From positions 1-41,804 of the forward strand of contig CAJOMV010000013.1 in NCBI GenBank assembly GCA_905235805.1: a stretch of 41,804 nucleotides of DNA. The letters run 5' to 3'. Position 1 is the stretch's first letter. The number at the start of each line of letters is the position of its first letter. Below are positions 24,485-33,126 of the stretch, piece by piece. This DNA is from an uncultured Ruminiclostridium sp. GTDB lineage: Bacteria > Bacillota > Clostridia > Oscillospirales > Ruminococcaceae. The notes under the pieces were generated by a model, which saw nothing but the letters and a program-made list of their open reading frames with translations, had not been told where the DNA came from and did not search any database. A program made the translations under genes and the position numbers.

Positions 24485-26497
24485 TTACCACCTGCTCACC
24501 CTTTCCCCGGGGGCTTTGTACATACCGTCGCCCTCTTGTACGTCATATACCTCATAAAATTTATCGCAGCTCGAAAGCACAGCGTTCACGCGCACCTTCG
24601 CGGGACTGTGCACGTCGAGGTTTATCTGCTCCACCGCGTCCGTATCGAGAGTGTTTTCCGCCCATATACGCGCGTAGTTCTCGAAAAGCTCCTTAAGCTC
24701 GCCGACGGAATGCACCGCGTTCGTGATGCACTCTATCGCGCCGAGGTCGGCGTAGTTCTCGCCGTTCGTCAGCTTGCCGTCAACGTGGTACACATCGAGC
24801 ACCGTGTATTCGCTGTAGTATTCGGAGAGCCTGTCCGCACGCTCGGACAGCTCCTTTCTGTCCGCTTCGCTGAGCCAGCCGGGGTTGTAATTGCCGTTCT
24901 CGTCGTAGTTCATGCACATGGAGTCGAAGGCATGCCCCATCTCATGCCCCACCACCATACCGAGACCGCCGAGATTTGCGGCGTCGGAGGCGTTCTCGTC
25001 AAAGAAGGGCGCGTGCAGTATCGCGGCGGTTATCGTCACGACATTCGAGGGGTCGTAGCAGGCGTTCACCATCTGCGAGGACATACGCGGCTCGGAGCTG
25101 TTGACAGGCTGACCTATCCGCGCTTTTTTCTCTTCAAAGAACATGACGTTCAGGCGGTGTACGCTGTCGGGGAGATCCTCCCCGATGACCGCGGCATCGG
25201 TGGGATCGACCTCCTCGGGAGCACTGTCCCCCAGTACGAAGGTGATGTTATCCAGCTTTCGCAGCAAGCCCGCGCGTCCCTCCTCGGAGAGCCATTCCGC
25301 ATTGCCGATAAGCTCACGGTAGCTTTCAGTCAGTGTATCGCACATATCCCGCAGTGCCTTCTCCTTTACGGGAGTGAAGTATTCCGCGGAATACAGCTTG
25401 CTCACCTTCTCTGGCATGATCTCGTTTATCAGCTCCCCCGTCAGCTCTTCCCTGCTGATGGACTCGTCGGGAGCGTAAGTGGCAAGGGAGGAAGCCTCGG
25501 AGTAGATGAAGCTTGCCTCGGAACTCACCAGCATACATATCAGCAGATCCTTCCATTCCTCCAGCCGCTCATTTGTCAGCAGCTCATTCAGCTTCATAAG
25601 CTGTCCCCTGTCCTGTATGTAACAGCCGCCGTAGGGGTTCGCGTCCAGCCCGTAGGTCAGCTTCAGAGGCGTTTCCCCGAGGTTCGGCAGAAGCGCCGCG
25701 GTCTCCTCATCGGATATGAACGTGAATGTGGTGAACGGGTCGGCGGCGTGCATCACGCCGATGTCCGTCGCAAACGCGAGGTCAAGCAGCAGATACACCA
25801 CGTCCGTCGCGAGCCTCTCCGCCTCGGGCTTATCAGCCGTGAAGGGCATAAGCAGATCCGTGAGTTCTCCCTTTGCCGTCATTGCGGCGGTATCTTTCTT
25901 CGTAAGCTCCTCGAGCGAGCAGCCGCAGATGTCGGTCAACTGCCTGATGTACAGAGTGTTCTCGCCGCTCTTGTAGTAGCTCGCGCTGACTATCACATAT
26001 CCCGGGAAGGTGATGCCGTGGGTGACGAGAAGCTCCGCCCACAGCTTCATCAGCTCCTTTATATCCGTGACCGCGCGTATCTCCCCGACTATGCCCCGCA
26101 CCTTCTCCATTTCCGCGGAGCCGTCGGTGTACTCCATGCCCTGACGGTAGAGCTCGCGGATAAGCTGCTCGGTGCTGCCGGCGGGGTAGTCGTCGGAGGA
26201 GCGCGTTATCCTGCCGAAGAGCTCCTCAAGCTCCCCGCGGACAGCCTTCTCCACCTCCGCGAAGGAACCGGAGGTGGTCTGCCCGTATTCCGGCAGATTC
26301 TCAAGCAGGTAGGCTGCATTCACATACCCGTAGAAATCGTCCTGAGGGCGTATCGACGAGGGATCGACCGCCGCCGTCGACGCAGTCCGCATTGCGGGCG
26401 GGATATACGGTATATCCTCGCCGCCGTCGCACGCAGACAGCAGCAGTACCGCCGCTGTCAGCAATGCTGTCGTCTTTTTTCCCCTTCTCATTTTCAT
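24485..26497 (-). CDS. M13-family (neprilysin-like) zinc metallopeptidase, lipoprotein
   Basis: The 670-aa product begins with a signal peptide and lipobox LLLSAC (Cys23), so it is expected on the outer face of the membrane. It contains the M13 zinc site HEMGH (518-522) with Glu519 as catalytic base, and ENYAD (580-584) providing the third ligand Glu580 and Asp584. PQDDFYGYVNAAYL near the N-terminus and the ending GDGMYKAPGERVSRW are also family features. M13 enzymes cleave short peptides; bacterial ones take part in peptide processing or turnover. Length is standard. Coupling to an FtsX-type ABC exporter suggests a shared peptide substrate (inference). Confidence 0.92.
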   Translation of the reverse strand: MKMRRGKKTTALLTAAVLLLSACDGGEDIPYIPPAMRTASTAAVDPSSIRPQDDFYGYVNAAYLLENLPEYGQTTSGSFAEVEKAVRGELEELFGRITRSSDDYPAGSTEQLIRELYRQGMEYTDGSAEMEKVRGIVGEIRAVTDIKELMKLWAELLVTHGITFPGYVIVSASYYKSGENTLYIRQLTDICGCSLEELTKKDTAAMTAKGELTDLLMPFTADKPEAERLATDVVYLLLDLAFATDIGVMHAADPFTTFTFISDEETAALLPNLGETPLKLTYGLDANPYGGCYIQDRGQLMKLNELLTNERLEEWKDLLICMLVSSEASFIYSEASSLATYAPDESISREELTGELINEIMPEKVSKLYSAEYFTPVKEKALRDMCDTLTESYRELIGNAEWLSEEGRAGLLRKLDNITFVLGDSAPEEVDPTDAAVIGEDLPDSVHRLNVMFFEEKKARIGQPVNSSEPRMSSQMVNACYDPSNVVTITAAILHAPFFDENASDAANLGGLGMVVGHEMGHAFDSMCMNYDENGNYNPGWLSEADRKELSERADRLSEYYSEYTVLDVYHVDGKLTNGENYADLGAIECITNAVHSVGELKELFENYARIWAENTLDTDAVEQINLDVHSPAKVRVNAVLSSCDKFYEVYDVQEGDGMYKAPGERVSRW

Positions 26498-26519
26498 TTC
26501 CTCTCTCTCACTCCGATCA

Positions 26520-27659
26520 TCATTTTTCTTTTGCGGAATTTGCTTTTCCCGCCCTGTATATCACCGCGTAGACCACGAATACATACACGACGGTTATCGC
26601 GATATTCAGTATCATATTCTCCATGAATATGAACATCAGGACTATGAAGCTCACGGCAAGCCCGAGCATCTGCAAATAAAACGCGGGCTTGGGCTTGCAG
26701 TCAGCCTTCGAGTACCTGCGCGTCGCAAACAGGAACACATAGTACAGCAGGAACGAGCTTATCAGGAAAACTGTTTTGGGAACGAGCCGCATTTCCTCCT
26801 CATGCATGAATTCCAGCGAATTTGTGATATTGTTCAGCCCGAATATCATGAAGATGTGCAGCAGCATATACACAAGCCCGTTGTCCCTGCGCTCGCGGTC
26901 TATAATCTTATCATACACCGTTCCGTAGCTTAAGAAAAGCCCCACGACTATCAGGAACGCCATGAGCGAGAAGTATATCAGCATCGGACTGAACTCGCCC
27001 TCGAAATATCCCGCTATCGCTATGACCATTTCTCCGAAGGTGAATACCACATACAGCATCGCCCTCTCGGTGAGATGCGCGAAATCTATGATGTCCGTCT
27101 CGCCCCTGCCGCCGGTAAAGAGCGTTACAAGAATACCGAAGAGGATAGGCACTCCCGAGAAGTCGATACCCGTGCCGAGATACACGAATATGACAGCGAT
27201 AACAAGCGCGGTCTCGACCAGCAGCGTCATCATTATCCGCTTTATCACGGCGATATGCTCCGGCTCGTCCTTATGGTTGCGCAGCTCGATGAAGTACTGC
27301 AGAGCTATGTTCAGCAGTATCAGCGCCCATGCGGTATGATACTGCGTGTGGTAGCCCTCCCAGTGCTCCTGCGTTCCCTCTGCCACAAAGTACAGCAGGA
27401 ACATGTTCGAGAACAGGAAAATGTGCTCCCGCAAGCCGTTCCTGCCGTATATGTTGATGTAGTAGGTGCTGAAATTCCATATCTGTATGACCGCGAGCGT
27501 ACACAGCACATAAGCGAGCAGCATTGCCGGCTGCACCATTCCGTCGGCTGTGTTGTGCAGCAGCGAGTTGTTGCGCCCGATTATGTACACGAATATCAGG
27601 TCGTAGATGAGCTCAAGGTACTCGACCTTCTTTTCTTCTCTTTGCGGCAGTTCTTTCAT
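26520..27659 (-). CDS. LtrA-like (low temperature requirement A) membrane protein
   Basis: The 379-aa protein has the LtrA start signature VEYLELIYDLIFVYIIGR and about ten hydrophobic segments, including MLLAYVLCTLAVIQIWNF and AITVVYVFVVYAVIY. HLTERAMLYVVFTFGEMVIA is the conserved central motif (H-E-R...GE). The molecular function of the family is unknown; the name comes from a Listeria cold-growth mutant. I chose the ATG at 27659, which follows GGGGGAAGGAAAG; the frame extends back to 27710 without a ribosome site. Only 22 bases separate it from the M13 gene, so the four genes down to the ATPase are probably one operon. Confidence 0.82.
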   Translation of the reverse strand: MKELPQREEKKVEYLELIYDLIFVYIIGRNNSLLHNTADGMVQPAMLLAYVLCTLAVIQIWNFSTYYINIYGRNGLREHIFLFSNMFLLYFVAEGTQEHWEGYHTQYHTAWALILLNIALQYFIELRNHKDEPEHIAVIKRIMMTLLVETALVIAVIFVYLGTGIDFSGVPILFGILVTLFTGGRGETDIIDFAHLTERAMLYVVFTFGEMVIAIAGYFEGEFSPMLIYFSLMAFLIVVGLFLSYGTVYDKIIDRERRDNGLVYMLLHIFMIFGLNNITNSLEFMHEEEMRLVPKTVFLISSFLLYYVFLFATRRYSKADCKPKPAFYLQMLGLAVSFIVLMFIFMENMILNIAITVVYVFVVYAVIYRAGKANSAKEK

Positions 27660-27698
27660 AGGTATCTTTCCTTCCCCCGTATATGATAAATATAATAT

Positions 27699-27727
27699 AT
27701 TATAGCACAAAAAAAGCGAATACTCAA
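27699..27727 (-). promoter_or_regulatory. Sigma-A promoter of the LtrA/M13/ABC operon
   Basis: On the minus strand: TTGAGT, 17 nt, TATAAT, with TGTGC directly before the -10 (extended -10). Confidence 0.85.
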
Positions 27728-27810
27728 TAACAGTTCCATGAAAACCCGTAAAAGAACATTTCTTCTGTTATAAAGCTTCCGCTTTTTGTATTCAATGCGC
27801 CTCTGTGCTG

Positions 27811-28917
27811 TCAGCCGGTCATCATCGAGTCGTCAAGCTCTGCTGTGCAGTCGCCTATCTGCACCGAAGCCACGTCGGTCACGTCTATCATATACCCCTT
27901 CTGCGATAACTGCCAGCTGTGATTGAAGCTTCCGTCCCCGTTGACCTCACGATTGCCGACGCCGCCTTTGATCTCTATGACGGTTCCGTCGTTCATCGTG
28001 ACAAATACAGGCGGGTGCCCGATATGAATGTTATATATATCCTTGAAACGCCCGTCAAAATTGAAATCATAACTGATGTACGCTCCGAGGGGCGAGAACC
28101 GTACTTCTTTCAGGTGCGAATACCCGTAATCGCCAAGGGTCGTATAGCTGTCGAGGCTGTATGTCCGTGACAGACCGCTTGCGTCGGGGAGCTTCACCGT
28201 TATCCTTCCGCACTCGGAATAGTCGGCATAGCCGTTCACAGGCTCTTCGCGCTTGTAGACGACAAATGTCACGGACTCCGTACCCTCGGGGAGTGACTTT
28301 ACCCACCACTCGTATGTCCAGTCAACATGGTTTTTCCCCCTGAGGTCTCCGACATGACCAGCCCCCATACCGGCAATGCCGATATTGCCGTCCATATCAT
28401 CTATTCCGATGAAAAAAACTTTATCATCGTTTCTCCAGTCAAATTCACTGTTTTTATTATCTGTGACCGTGACAAATGCCCGGAGAATACAACCGTCGTA
28501 AATAAGCCCGCTCAGACTGAGATCAAAGTCGTCGAACTCCAGCGTTTCTCCGACCTCAACGGTCAGCCTGTCAAGAAGCTCCAGTTCCTTGTCCGTCATT
28601 TCATGATATTCCCGCAAGCCCTCGGGAACGGTGTAGGTCCCGCCGTACATGAACTGCTCCTGTTCGGTGCCTGCCGTGTATTCGTTCCATTTAGCGCTGT
28701 CCCGTCTGTAATTCGTATACTCGCTTATCAGCAAAGACCCGAAGTCCCAGCTGCATGCCGCTCCCACCGACACCACCAGCGCACTCATTGCCGCGGCTAT
28801 TGCTATCGGTACTGCGGCAGCCTTGTTTATCCGCTTACTTTTCCGGGCGGCTTTCAGTATTTCCTCACCGCTAAGCGATGACTGCATTTCATCAAGATAG
28901 TCCTTGTATATACTCAT
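27811..28917 (-). CDS. Putative membrane-anchored anti-sigma factor (second pair)
   Basis: This 368-aa protein has a short cytosolic N-terminus (MSIYKDYLDEMQSSLSGEEI), a single membrane span (AAAVPIAIAAAMSALVVSVG) and a large extracytoplasmic domain of about 310 residues with no recognised motif beyond DUF4179-like organisation. It follows the sigma factor gene by 12 bases with AAGGAGGA at the start. The plan matches the anti-sigma protein at 20227-21261, but the outer domains show little obvious likeness, so they may sense different signals (inference). Confidence 0.72.
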   Translation of the reverse strand: MSIYKDYLDEMQSSLSGEEILKAARKSKRINKAAAVPIAIAAAMSALVVSVGAACSWDFGSLLISEYTNYRRDSAKWNEYTAGTEQEQFMYGGTYTVPEGLREYHEMTDKELELLDRLTVEVGETLEFDDFDLSLSGLIYDGCILRAFVTVTDNKNSEFDWRNDDKVFFIGIDDMDGNIGIAGMGAGHVGDLRGKNHVDWTYEWWVKSLPEGTESVTFVVYKREEPVNGYADYSECGRITVKLPDASGLSRTYSLDSYTTLGDYGYSHLKEVRFSPLGAYISYDFNFDGRFKDIYNIHIGHPPVFVTMNDGTVIEIKGGVGNREVNGDGSFNHSWQLSQKGYMIDVTDVASVQIGDCTAELDDSMMTG

Positions 28918-28929
28918 ACTTATTCCTCC

Positions 28930-29397
28930 TTACTCAAGATATTTTTTCAGCGCTTCACGCGCACGCTGGAGACGTGATGTGACCGCCGAGGTGCTTATCT
29001 TCAGTATCTTCCCCGTCTGTGCCGCTGAATAGCCTTCATAGTAGTACAGGAAGATGACCTCCCGGTATTTCGGCGACAGCTTTTTCAGCGCCTCACGCAG
29101 CGCTATCCTCTCATCGAGGGCTTCTTCACGCTCCCGCCCGGTATTTCCGTCCCACTCGCTCCTGTGCGTGATACGGTACAGCCTTGTGTGGTCCCTGCAC
29201 TTATTCACTGCCACACGAATAAGCCAGTATCTCCTGCTTTCCTCGTCCGGGAAACGCTTCCCGCATTTCAGGTACTTTATAAACACTTCCTGCACTATAT
29301 CGTCACAGCAGGAGAGGTCTCCGGTATTGGCAAAAACCAGCCGGAACAGCATATTCCCGTATCGCTCGACATCTGCAGTGAACTCTTCGTCGGTCAC
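28930..29397 (-). CDS. ECF-type RNA polymerase sigma factor (second of two)
   Basis: The 155-aa protein has sigma region 2 (LSCCDDIVQEVFIKYLK, YWLIRVAVNKCRDH) and region 4 (YREVIFLYYYEGYSAAQTG followed by the HTH KISTSAVTSRLQRAREALK). I chose the GTG at 29397, which follows GGGGGTGATAAT at good spacing and gives VTDEEFTADVERYGNMLF, parallel to the start of the other sigma factor. The frame is open to an ATG at 29469 without a ribosome site. It forms a two-gene unit with the downstream anti-sigma gene. Confidence 0.88.
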   Translation of the reverse strand: MTDEEFTADVERYGNMLFRLVFANTGDLSCCDDIVQEVFIKYLKCGKRFPDEESRRYWLIRVAVNKCRDHTRLYRITHRSEWDGNTGREREEALDERIALREALKKLSPKYREVIFLYYYEGYSAAQTGKILKISTSAVTSRLQRAREALKKYLE

Positions 29398-29483
29398 ATT
29401 ATCACCCCCTTTTCCGTAAATTGAACGCGCTCTGTATATAAAACGGATGAGCGGAGCGTTTTGTCTCATTTATTTTCCTTCCG

Positions 29484-29523
29484 CAAAAATAATGACCGAC
29501 ACAGCGTGAAGCTATGCGGTCAT
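29484..29523 (-). terminator. Rho-independent terminator of the ZIP transporter gene
   Basis: Read on the minus strand, ATGACCG-CATAGC pairs with GCTGTG-T-CGGTCAT, then TTATTTTTGC. It lies about 60 bases after the ZIP stop codon and upstream of the sigma factor start. Confidence 0.8.
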
Positions 29524-29585
29524 ATTGTTGTCTTTATCGTGCGGTATTTCTGCCATAATTCGCGGCAAGCTCCCGCGCCGACAGC

Positions 29586-30365
29586 TTATCCCAGCGTGAC
29601 ATCAAGTATCATCATAAGCACAAATCCCAGCGAAAACGCTATCGTCCCTGCGTTGGAATGCTCGCCCTCCGACATTTCGGGGATAAGCTCCTCCACGACC
29701 ACATACATCATAGCGCCCGCCGCGAATGCCAGCAGATACGGCATTACCGGCACCACCGCGCCTGCCGCGAGTATCGTGACTACAGCCGCTATCGGCTCCA
29801 CGACTCCCGACAGAACACCGAACAGGAAGGTCCTGCCCTTGTTCATGCCCTCGGCTCGCAGCGGCATGGAAACTATCGCGCCCTCGGGGAAGTTCTGTAT
29901 CGCGATACCGAGAGCAAGTGCCAGCGCGCCTGCCGAGCTGATGCCGGAGCTGCCCGAAAGAAAGCCCGCGTACACCACTCCGACCGCCATACCCTCGGGT
30001 ATGTTATGGAGCGTGACCGCGAGAATGAGCTTTGTGGTGCGCTTCAGACCGCTCCTCGGTCCCTCCTCCTGGTCGTTCATGTGAATGTGGGGAGTTACCA
30101 CATCGAGCAGGAGCAGAAAGCCCGTGCCGACGAGAAATCCGACCGCCGCCGGAACGAATGACAGCGCGCCCATACCCTCGCTGCTTTCAAGAGCGGGCTC
30201 CAGCAGGCTCCAGAACGAAGCCGCCACCATTACTCCCGCGGCAAAGCCCGTAAGTATCTTTTGCAGGCTGGCGGAAATATTCTTTTTCAGTACAAATACC
30301 ATAGCCGCGCCGAGGCTTGTTCCGGCAAAGGGGATTAGTATCCCCAGAATTACATCTGTGCTCAT
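29586..30365 (-). CDS. ZIP-family divalent metal transporter
   Basis: The 259-aa protein has about eight hydrophobic segments and the paired metal-site helices of ZIP transporters: LHNIPEGMAVG (His120, Glu124) in the fourth and IQNFPEGAIVS (Asn158, Glu161) in the fifth. The third loop contains HIHMNDQEE, a short His/acidic stretch of the metal-sensing type. Zinc is the commonest substrate, but iron or manganese is possible. It is transcribed alone from a good promoter through a leader that can form two perfect hairpins. Confidence 0.92.
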   Translation of the reverse strand: MSTDVILGILIPFAGTSLGAAMVFVLKKNISASLQKILTGFAAGVMVAASFWSLLEPALESSEGMGALSFVPAAVGFLVGTGFLLLLDVVTPHIHMNDQEEGPRSGLKRTTKLILAVTLHNIPEGMAVGVVYAGFLSGSSGISSAGALALALGIAIQNFPEGAIVSMPLRAEGMNKGRTFLFGVLSGVVEPIAAVVTILAAGAVVPVMPYLLAFAAGAMMYVVVEELIPEMSEGEHSNAGTIAFSLGFVLMMILDVTLG

Positions 30366-30389
30366 GTGCTGTATGATTCCTTCTCATCT

Positions 30390-30461
30390 GTCCGGCGTTC
30401 TCTTCCCGTTCCACTCCGCCGGACGCTTTAGCGGTCAAAGCCGTTACTGTATGACGGCTTT
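30390..30461 (-). promoter_or_regulatory. Structured leader of the ZIP transporter mRNA (two perfect hairpins)
   Basis: Hairpin 1 has arms AAAGCCGT (30437-30444) and ACGGCTTT (30454-30461), starting at about the first transcribed base. Hairpin 2 has arms GTCCGGCG (30390-30397) and CGCCGGAC (30417-30424), ending about 25 bases before the start codon. I see no match to the manganese (yybP-ykoY) or NiCo riboswitch cores. A cis-regulatory role is inference. Confidence 0.45.
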
Positions 30462-30469
30462 CGCCTTTT

Positions 30470-30498
30470 ATTATAGCACATTCCGGGAGCAAAATCAA
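30470..30498 (-). promoter_or_regulatory. Sigma-A promoter of the ZIP transporter gene
   Basis: On the minus strand: TTGATT, 17 nt, TATAAT, with TGTGC before the -10. Confidence 0.85.
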
Positions 30499-30602
30499 GC
30501 TTTATAACACTGTCCCTTCGATTTTGAATCATCGCAGCTCACGCTCTATCGCACCTTCTGTCTTATCGGGAGTCTGCGAAGGCTCGAAGCGCTCCCTTCA
30601 TT

Positions 30603-31598
30603 TCACAGAATGCCATGCTTCTCGAAAAACGCGAAAATCCTCCCGAAATAAACATCGGGGTCAACATACACCGCTCCGCCGTGTCCGGCACCCTCGGCGA
30701 CATACAGCTCCTTGTCGGTGGGGCAGGCTTCATGCACCCGGTACACCATTTCGGTGTGCACGAAATTGTCCTCCGAGCCGTGAATGAACATCATCGGCAC
30801 CTTCGCGTTCTTCACCTGCTCAAGCGCCGAGGCTTCCTCGAAGGTGTAGCCCGCGCGCAGCTTTGCGATAACGCTCGCCGTGTTCAGGAACGGGAATGTC
30901 GGCAGCCCGAATATGTATTGCAGCTCGTCGGAGAAAATGTCCCATACCGAGGTGTAGCCGCAGTCATCAACGATAGCCTTCACATTGTCCGGCAGCGCTT
31001 CCCCTGCTGTCATCATCACGGTCGCGCCGCCCATTGATACACCGTGCAGCGTTATGACCGCGGCGGGATCTTCCGAGATTATCAGGTCTATCCATTTCAG
31101 CACGTCCTTCCGGTCGAGCCAGCCCATGCCGATGTAATCGCCCTCGCTCCCGCCGTGTCCGCGCATATCCGGCAGCAGCACGTTGAAGCCCCTCTCGGCA
31201 TAATACGCGGCATAGTTTGCCATGTGCTCCTTCCTGCCGGTGTAGCCGTGGATTATGACAGCCCATAGGTCGCTTTTCTCCGGTGCGCGGACTGTGCTGC
31301 CCTTAAGCAGCAGCACGTCATCGGAGGTTATCGAGACTTCCGATACCCCGGCAGTCTCCAGCCACGCGGCAGTCTTTTCCGACATTGCCTTCGCGTTGAT
31401 GTCCACGATATTGTTCGTCTCCTTGCTTGTCACGGACGGCGGAGCCACTGCCGCTCCCGACGCCGAAGAACGCCCTATCGCGAACGTCACGAGATAGTTT
31501 CCGACAAGGATATCCGCCGCAAGCAGCAAAACGACAAGTATTGCGCAGACGATCAGTATTATCCTTGCGCGCGGTTTTTTCTTTACTTTTTCGGTCAT
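30603..31598 (-). CDS. Membrane-anchored alpha/beta hydrolase
   Basis: The 331-aa product has an N-terminal uncleaved-anchor-like span (RIILIVCAILVVLLLAADIL) after a basic start, then an alpha/beta-hydrolase domain probably outside the cell. The catalytic set is visible: nucleophile Ser in HGVSMGG, the acid in HGSEDNFV, and the His in GAGHGG; the oxyanion region reads IHGYTGRKEHM. It resembles BAAT/YqkD-type serine hydrolases; the substrate is unknown. I chose the ATG at 31598 with GGGAGA upstream; the frame is open to 31634. Confidence 0.86.
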   Translation of the reverse strand: MTEKVKKKPRARIILIVCAILVVLLLAADILVGNYLVTFAIGRSSASGAAVAPPSVTSKETNNIVDINAKAMSEKTAAWLETAGVSEVSITSDDVLLLKGSTVRAPEKSDLWAVIIHGYTGRKEHMANYAAYYAERGFNVLLPDMRGHGGSEGDYIGMGWLDRKDVLKWIDLIISEDPAAVITLHGVSMGGATVMMTAGEALPDNVKAIVDDCGYTSVWDIFSDELQYIFGLPTFPFLNTASVIAKLRAGYTFEEASALEQVKNAKVPMMFIHGSEDNFVHTEMVYRVHEACPTDKELYVAEGAGHGGAVYVDPDVYFGRIFAFFEKHGIL

Positions 31599-31648
31599 AG
31601 CATTGTCTCCCATAAACGATTTAGTTTGATACAATCAAGCGCAATTAA

Positions 31649-31677
31649 ATTATACAGCATTTCTTACTGAATGTCAA
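31649..31677 (-). promoter_or_regulatory. Perfect-consensus sigma-A promoter of the alpha/beta hydrolase gene
   Basis: On the minus strand: TTGACA, 17 nt, TATAAT, both hexamers exact. Confidence 0.92.
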
Positions 31678-31696
31678 CAGGCTGATCAATAATTTT

Positions 31697-31729
31697 CCGC
31701 TTTTTCACGGCGATCACCCGTGAATGCGG
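31697..31729 (-). terminator. Weak stem-loop after the first MATE gene
   Basis: On the minus strand CCGCATTCACGG pairs partly with CCGTGAAAAAGCGG (outer 4 bp, inner 5 bp), followed by AAAATTATT rather than a T tract. It sits right after the stop codon, so it is a possible but poor terminator. Confidence 0.4.
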
Positions 31730-31730
31730 C

Positions 31731-33116
31731 TTATTGCCGGGAATCCGGTGCTTTCCTGATGCGCCTTATCACAAAAAATCCGGCAACAGCGGCGCATACC
31801 CCGACGGAAACATTGCTGACCAGCATGACGATACCGACGCTTGCGCTGCCGATATCGGTGTAATTCTGCAAAAACCACAGTACCGGAATACGGAACACGA
31901 ACACACGCAGAACATTCAGCACGAGCGTAAGCTTCGTGTAGCCGAACCCGTACAGCAAAGCCATTACCGCCGCGTTTATGCCGAGTGTGACCGCGCCGAG
32001 CGCTTCATACCCGTAAACCTCCTTTATCAGCAGCCGGAAATCCTCGTCCTGCCCAGCAAACAGAGCGCTCAGCGGGTCGAGGAGGATCAGCGTCAGCGTC
32101 ATAACGACAACTCCCAGCGCTGTATTTATGACAAGTATCTTCCTGAACGCGTCCAGTGCGCGCCCGGTCTTTCCCGCGCCGATATTCTGACTGATGACCG
32201 AAGCGCCGCCCTCCTGAAAGCCGTTCTGGAGGTTTGTCGTAATGCCGCCGAGATTGTTCGATACGCCAAGCGCGCCCACAACGGAGGTCCCGTAATCCGT
32301 GCTCATTTTATTGACGATGAGCTTTCCGTAGGCGAACGCGGCCTTTTCGGTGACTGCCGGATATGAGGTCTTTATGACCGGCAGAATGACAGCTCTGCGC
32401 ATAGAGACCTCTTTCGGGGAAAAGCCGAATATGCTGCCTTTTTTCAGCATATTCACCGCGGCAATCATAAACATGGCAAGATTAGCCGCGAGTGTAGCGA
32501 AAGCGATCATCACGACCGTCCCGTTCATCACATAAACAAATACAGCCGTAAGCACCGACTTTATCACGAGGTACACAAGGTTTATCCACATTATCAGCTT
32601 TGTGTTGCCCCGTGCGCGCTCTATCGCTATGTAGACGACATTGAAGAAGTTCACGGCTATGTTCACAAGCTCCACCGAAAAGTACTGACCGCTCGCTTCT
32701 ATCAGCTCCTCGGGAGTGCCGTTCAGACGCAGGAACTGCGGAGTAAACGGTATGACCAGCAGCACGGGAACGCTGATAAGAAAGCACAGAAAGCAAACGC
32801 CGCTCACGCGCTTTTTCACAAGGTCGTAATTCCCCGCGCCGTAAGCCTCGCTTATCTTCATTCCCGCGCCTATGGCAAGCCCGCCGCCTATCGCGGAAAT
32901 GACAAAGCTTATCTGCGATATGTAAGCGACGGACGAGACCGCGTCGGTGCCTATATGCGCCGCCATCATAGTGTCCAGCATCTTGAATATCTGCAAAAGT
33001 CCCTGATATGCCGCCAGCGGTATGCAGATCGTGAATATCACCCTCCACATATCGCCGCCGAGAACAAATTCTCGGAATTTTCTGTCTTTTGCGGAAAGCT
33101 CTTTATCCTTGTCCAC
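31731..33116 (-). CDS. MATE-family multidrug/toxin efflux transporter (first of two)
   Basis: The 461-aa protein has about twelve membrane segments in the pseudo-twofold MATE layout. FTICIPLAAYQGLLQIFKMLDTMMAAHIG at the start and the middle repeat TSYPAVTEKAAFAYGKLIVN with ASVISQNIGAG are family features. It should export cationic drugs or metabolites using a sodium or proton gradient. It starts with GTG and follows the alcohol dehydrogenase gene by ten bases, so the two are probably co-transcribed. Confidence 0.92.
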   Translation of the reverse strand: MDKDKELSAKDRKFREFVLGGDMWRVIFTICIPLAAYQGLLQIFKMLDTMMAAHIGTDAVSSVAYISQISFVISAIGGGLAIGAGMKISEAYGAGNYDLVKKRVSGVCFLCFLISVPVLLVIPFTPQFLRLNGTPEELIEASGQYFSVELVNIAVNFFNVVYIAIERARGNTKLIMWINLVYLVIKSVLTAVFVYVMNGTVVMIAFATLAANLAMFMIAAVNMLKKGSIFGFSPKEVSMRRAVILPVIKTSYPAVTEKAAFAYGKLIVNKMSTDYGTSVVGALGVSNNLGGITTNLQNGFQEGGASVISQNIGAGKTGRALDAFRKILVINTALGVVVMTLTLILLDPLSALFAGQDEDFRLLIKEVYGYEALGAVTLGINAAVMALLYGFGYTKLTLVLNVLRVFVFRIPVLWFLQNYTDIGSASVGIVMLVSNVSVGVCAAVAGFFVIRRIRKAPDSRQ

Positions 33117-33126
33117 GAGACTTATC

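Noticed and set aside
24200-26626. 808-codon plus-strand open frame over the M13 peptidase gene
   Set aside because: It is the antisense shadow of a gene with HExxH, ENxxD and lipoprotein signal; its translation is Arg/His-rich with no recognisable domain and no ribosome site.
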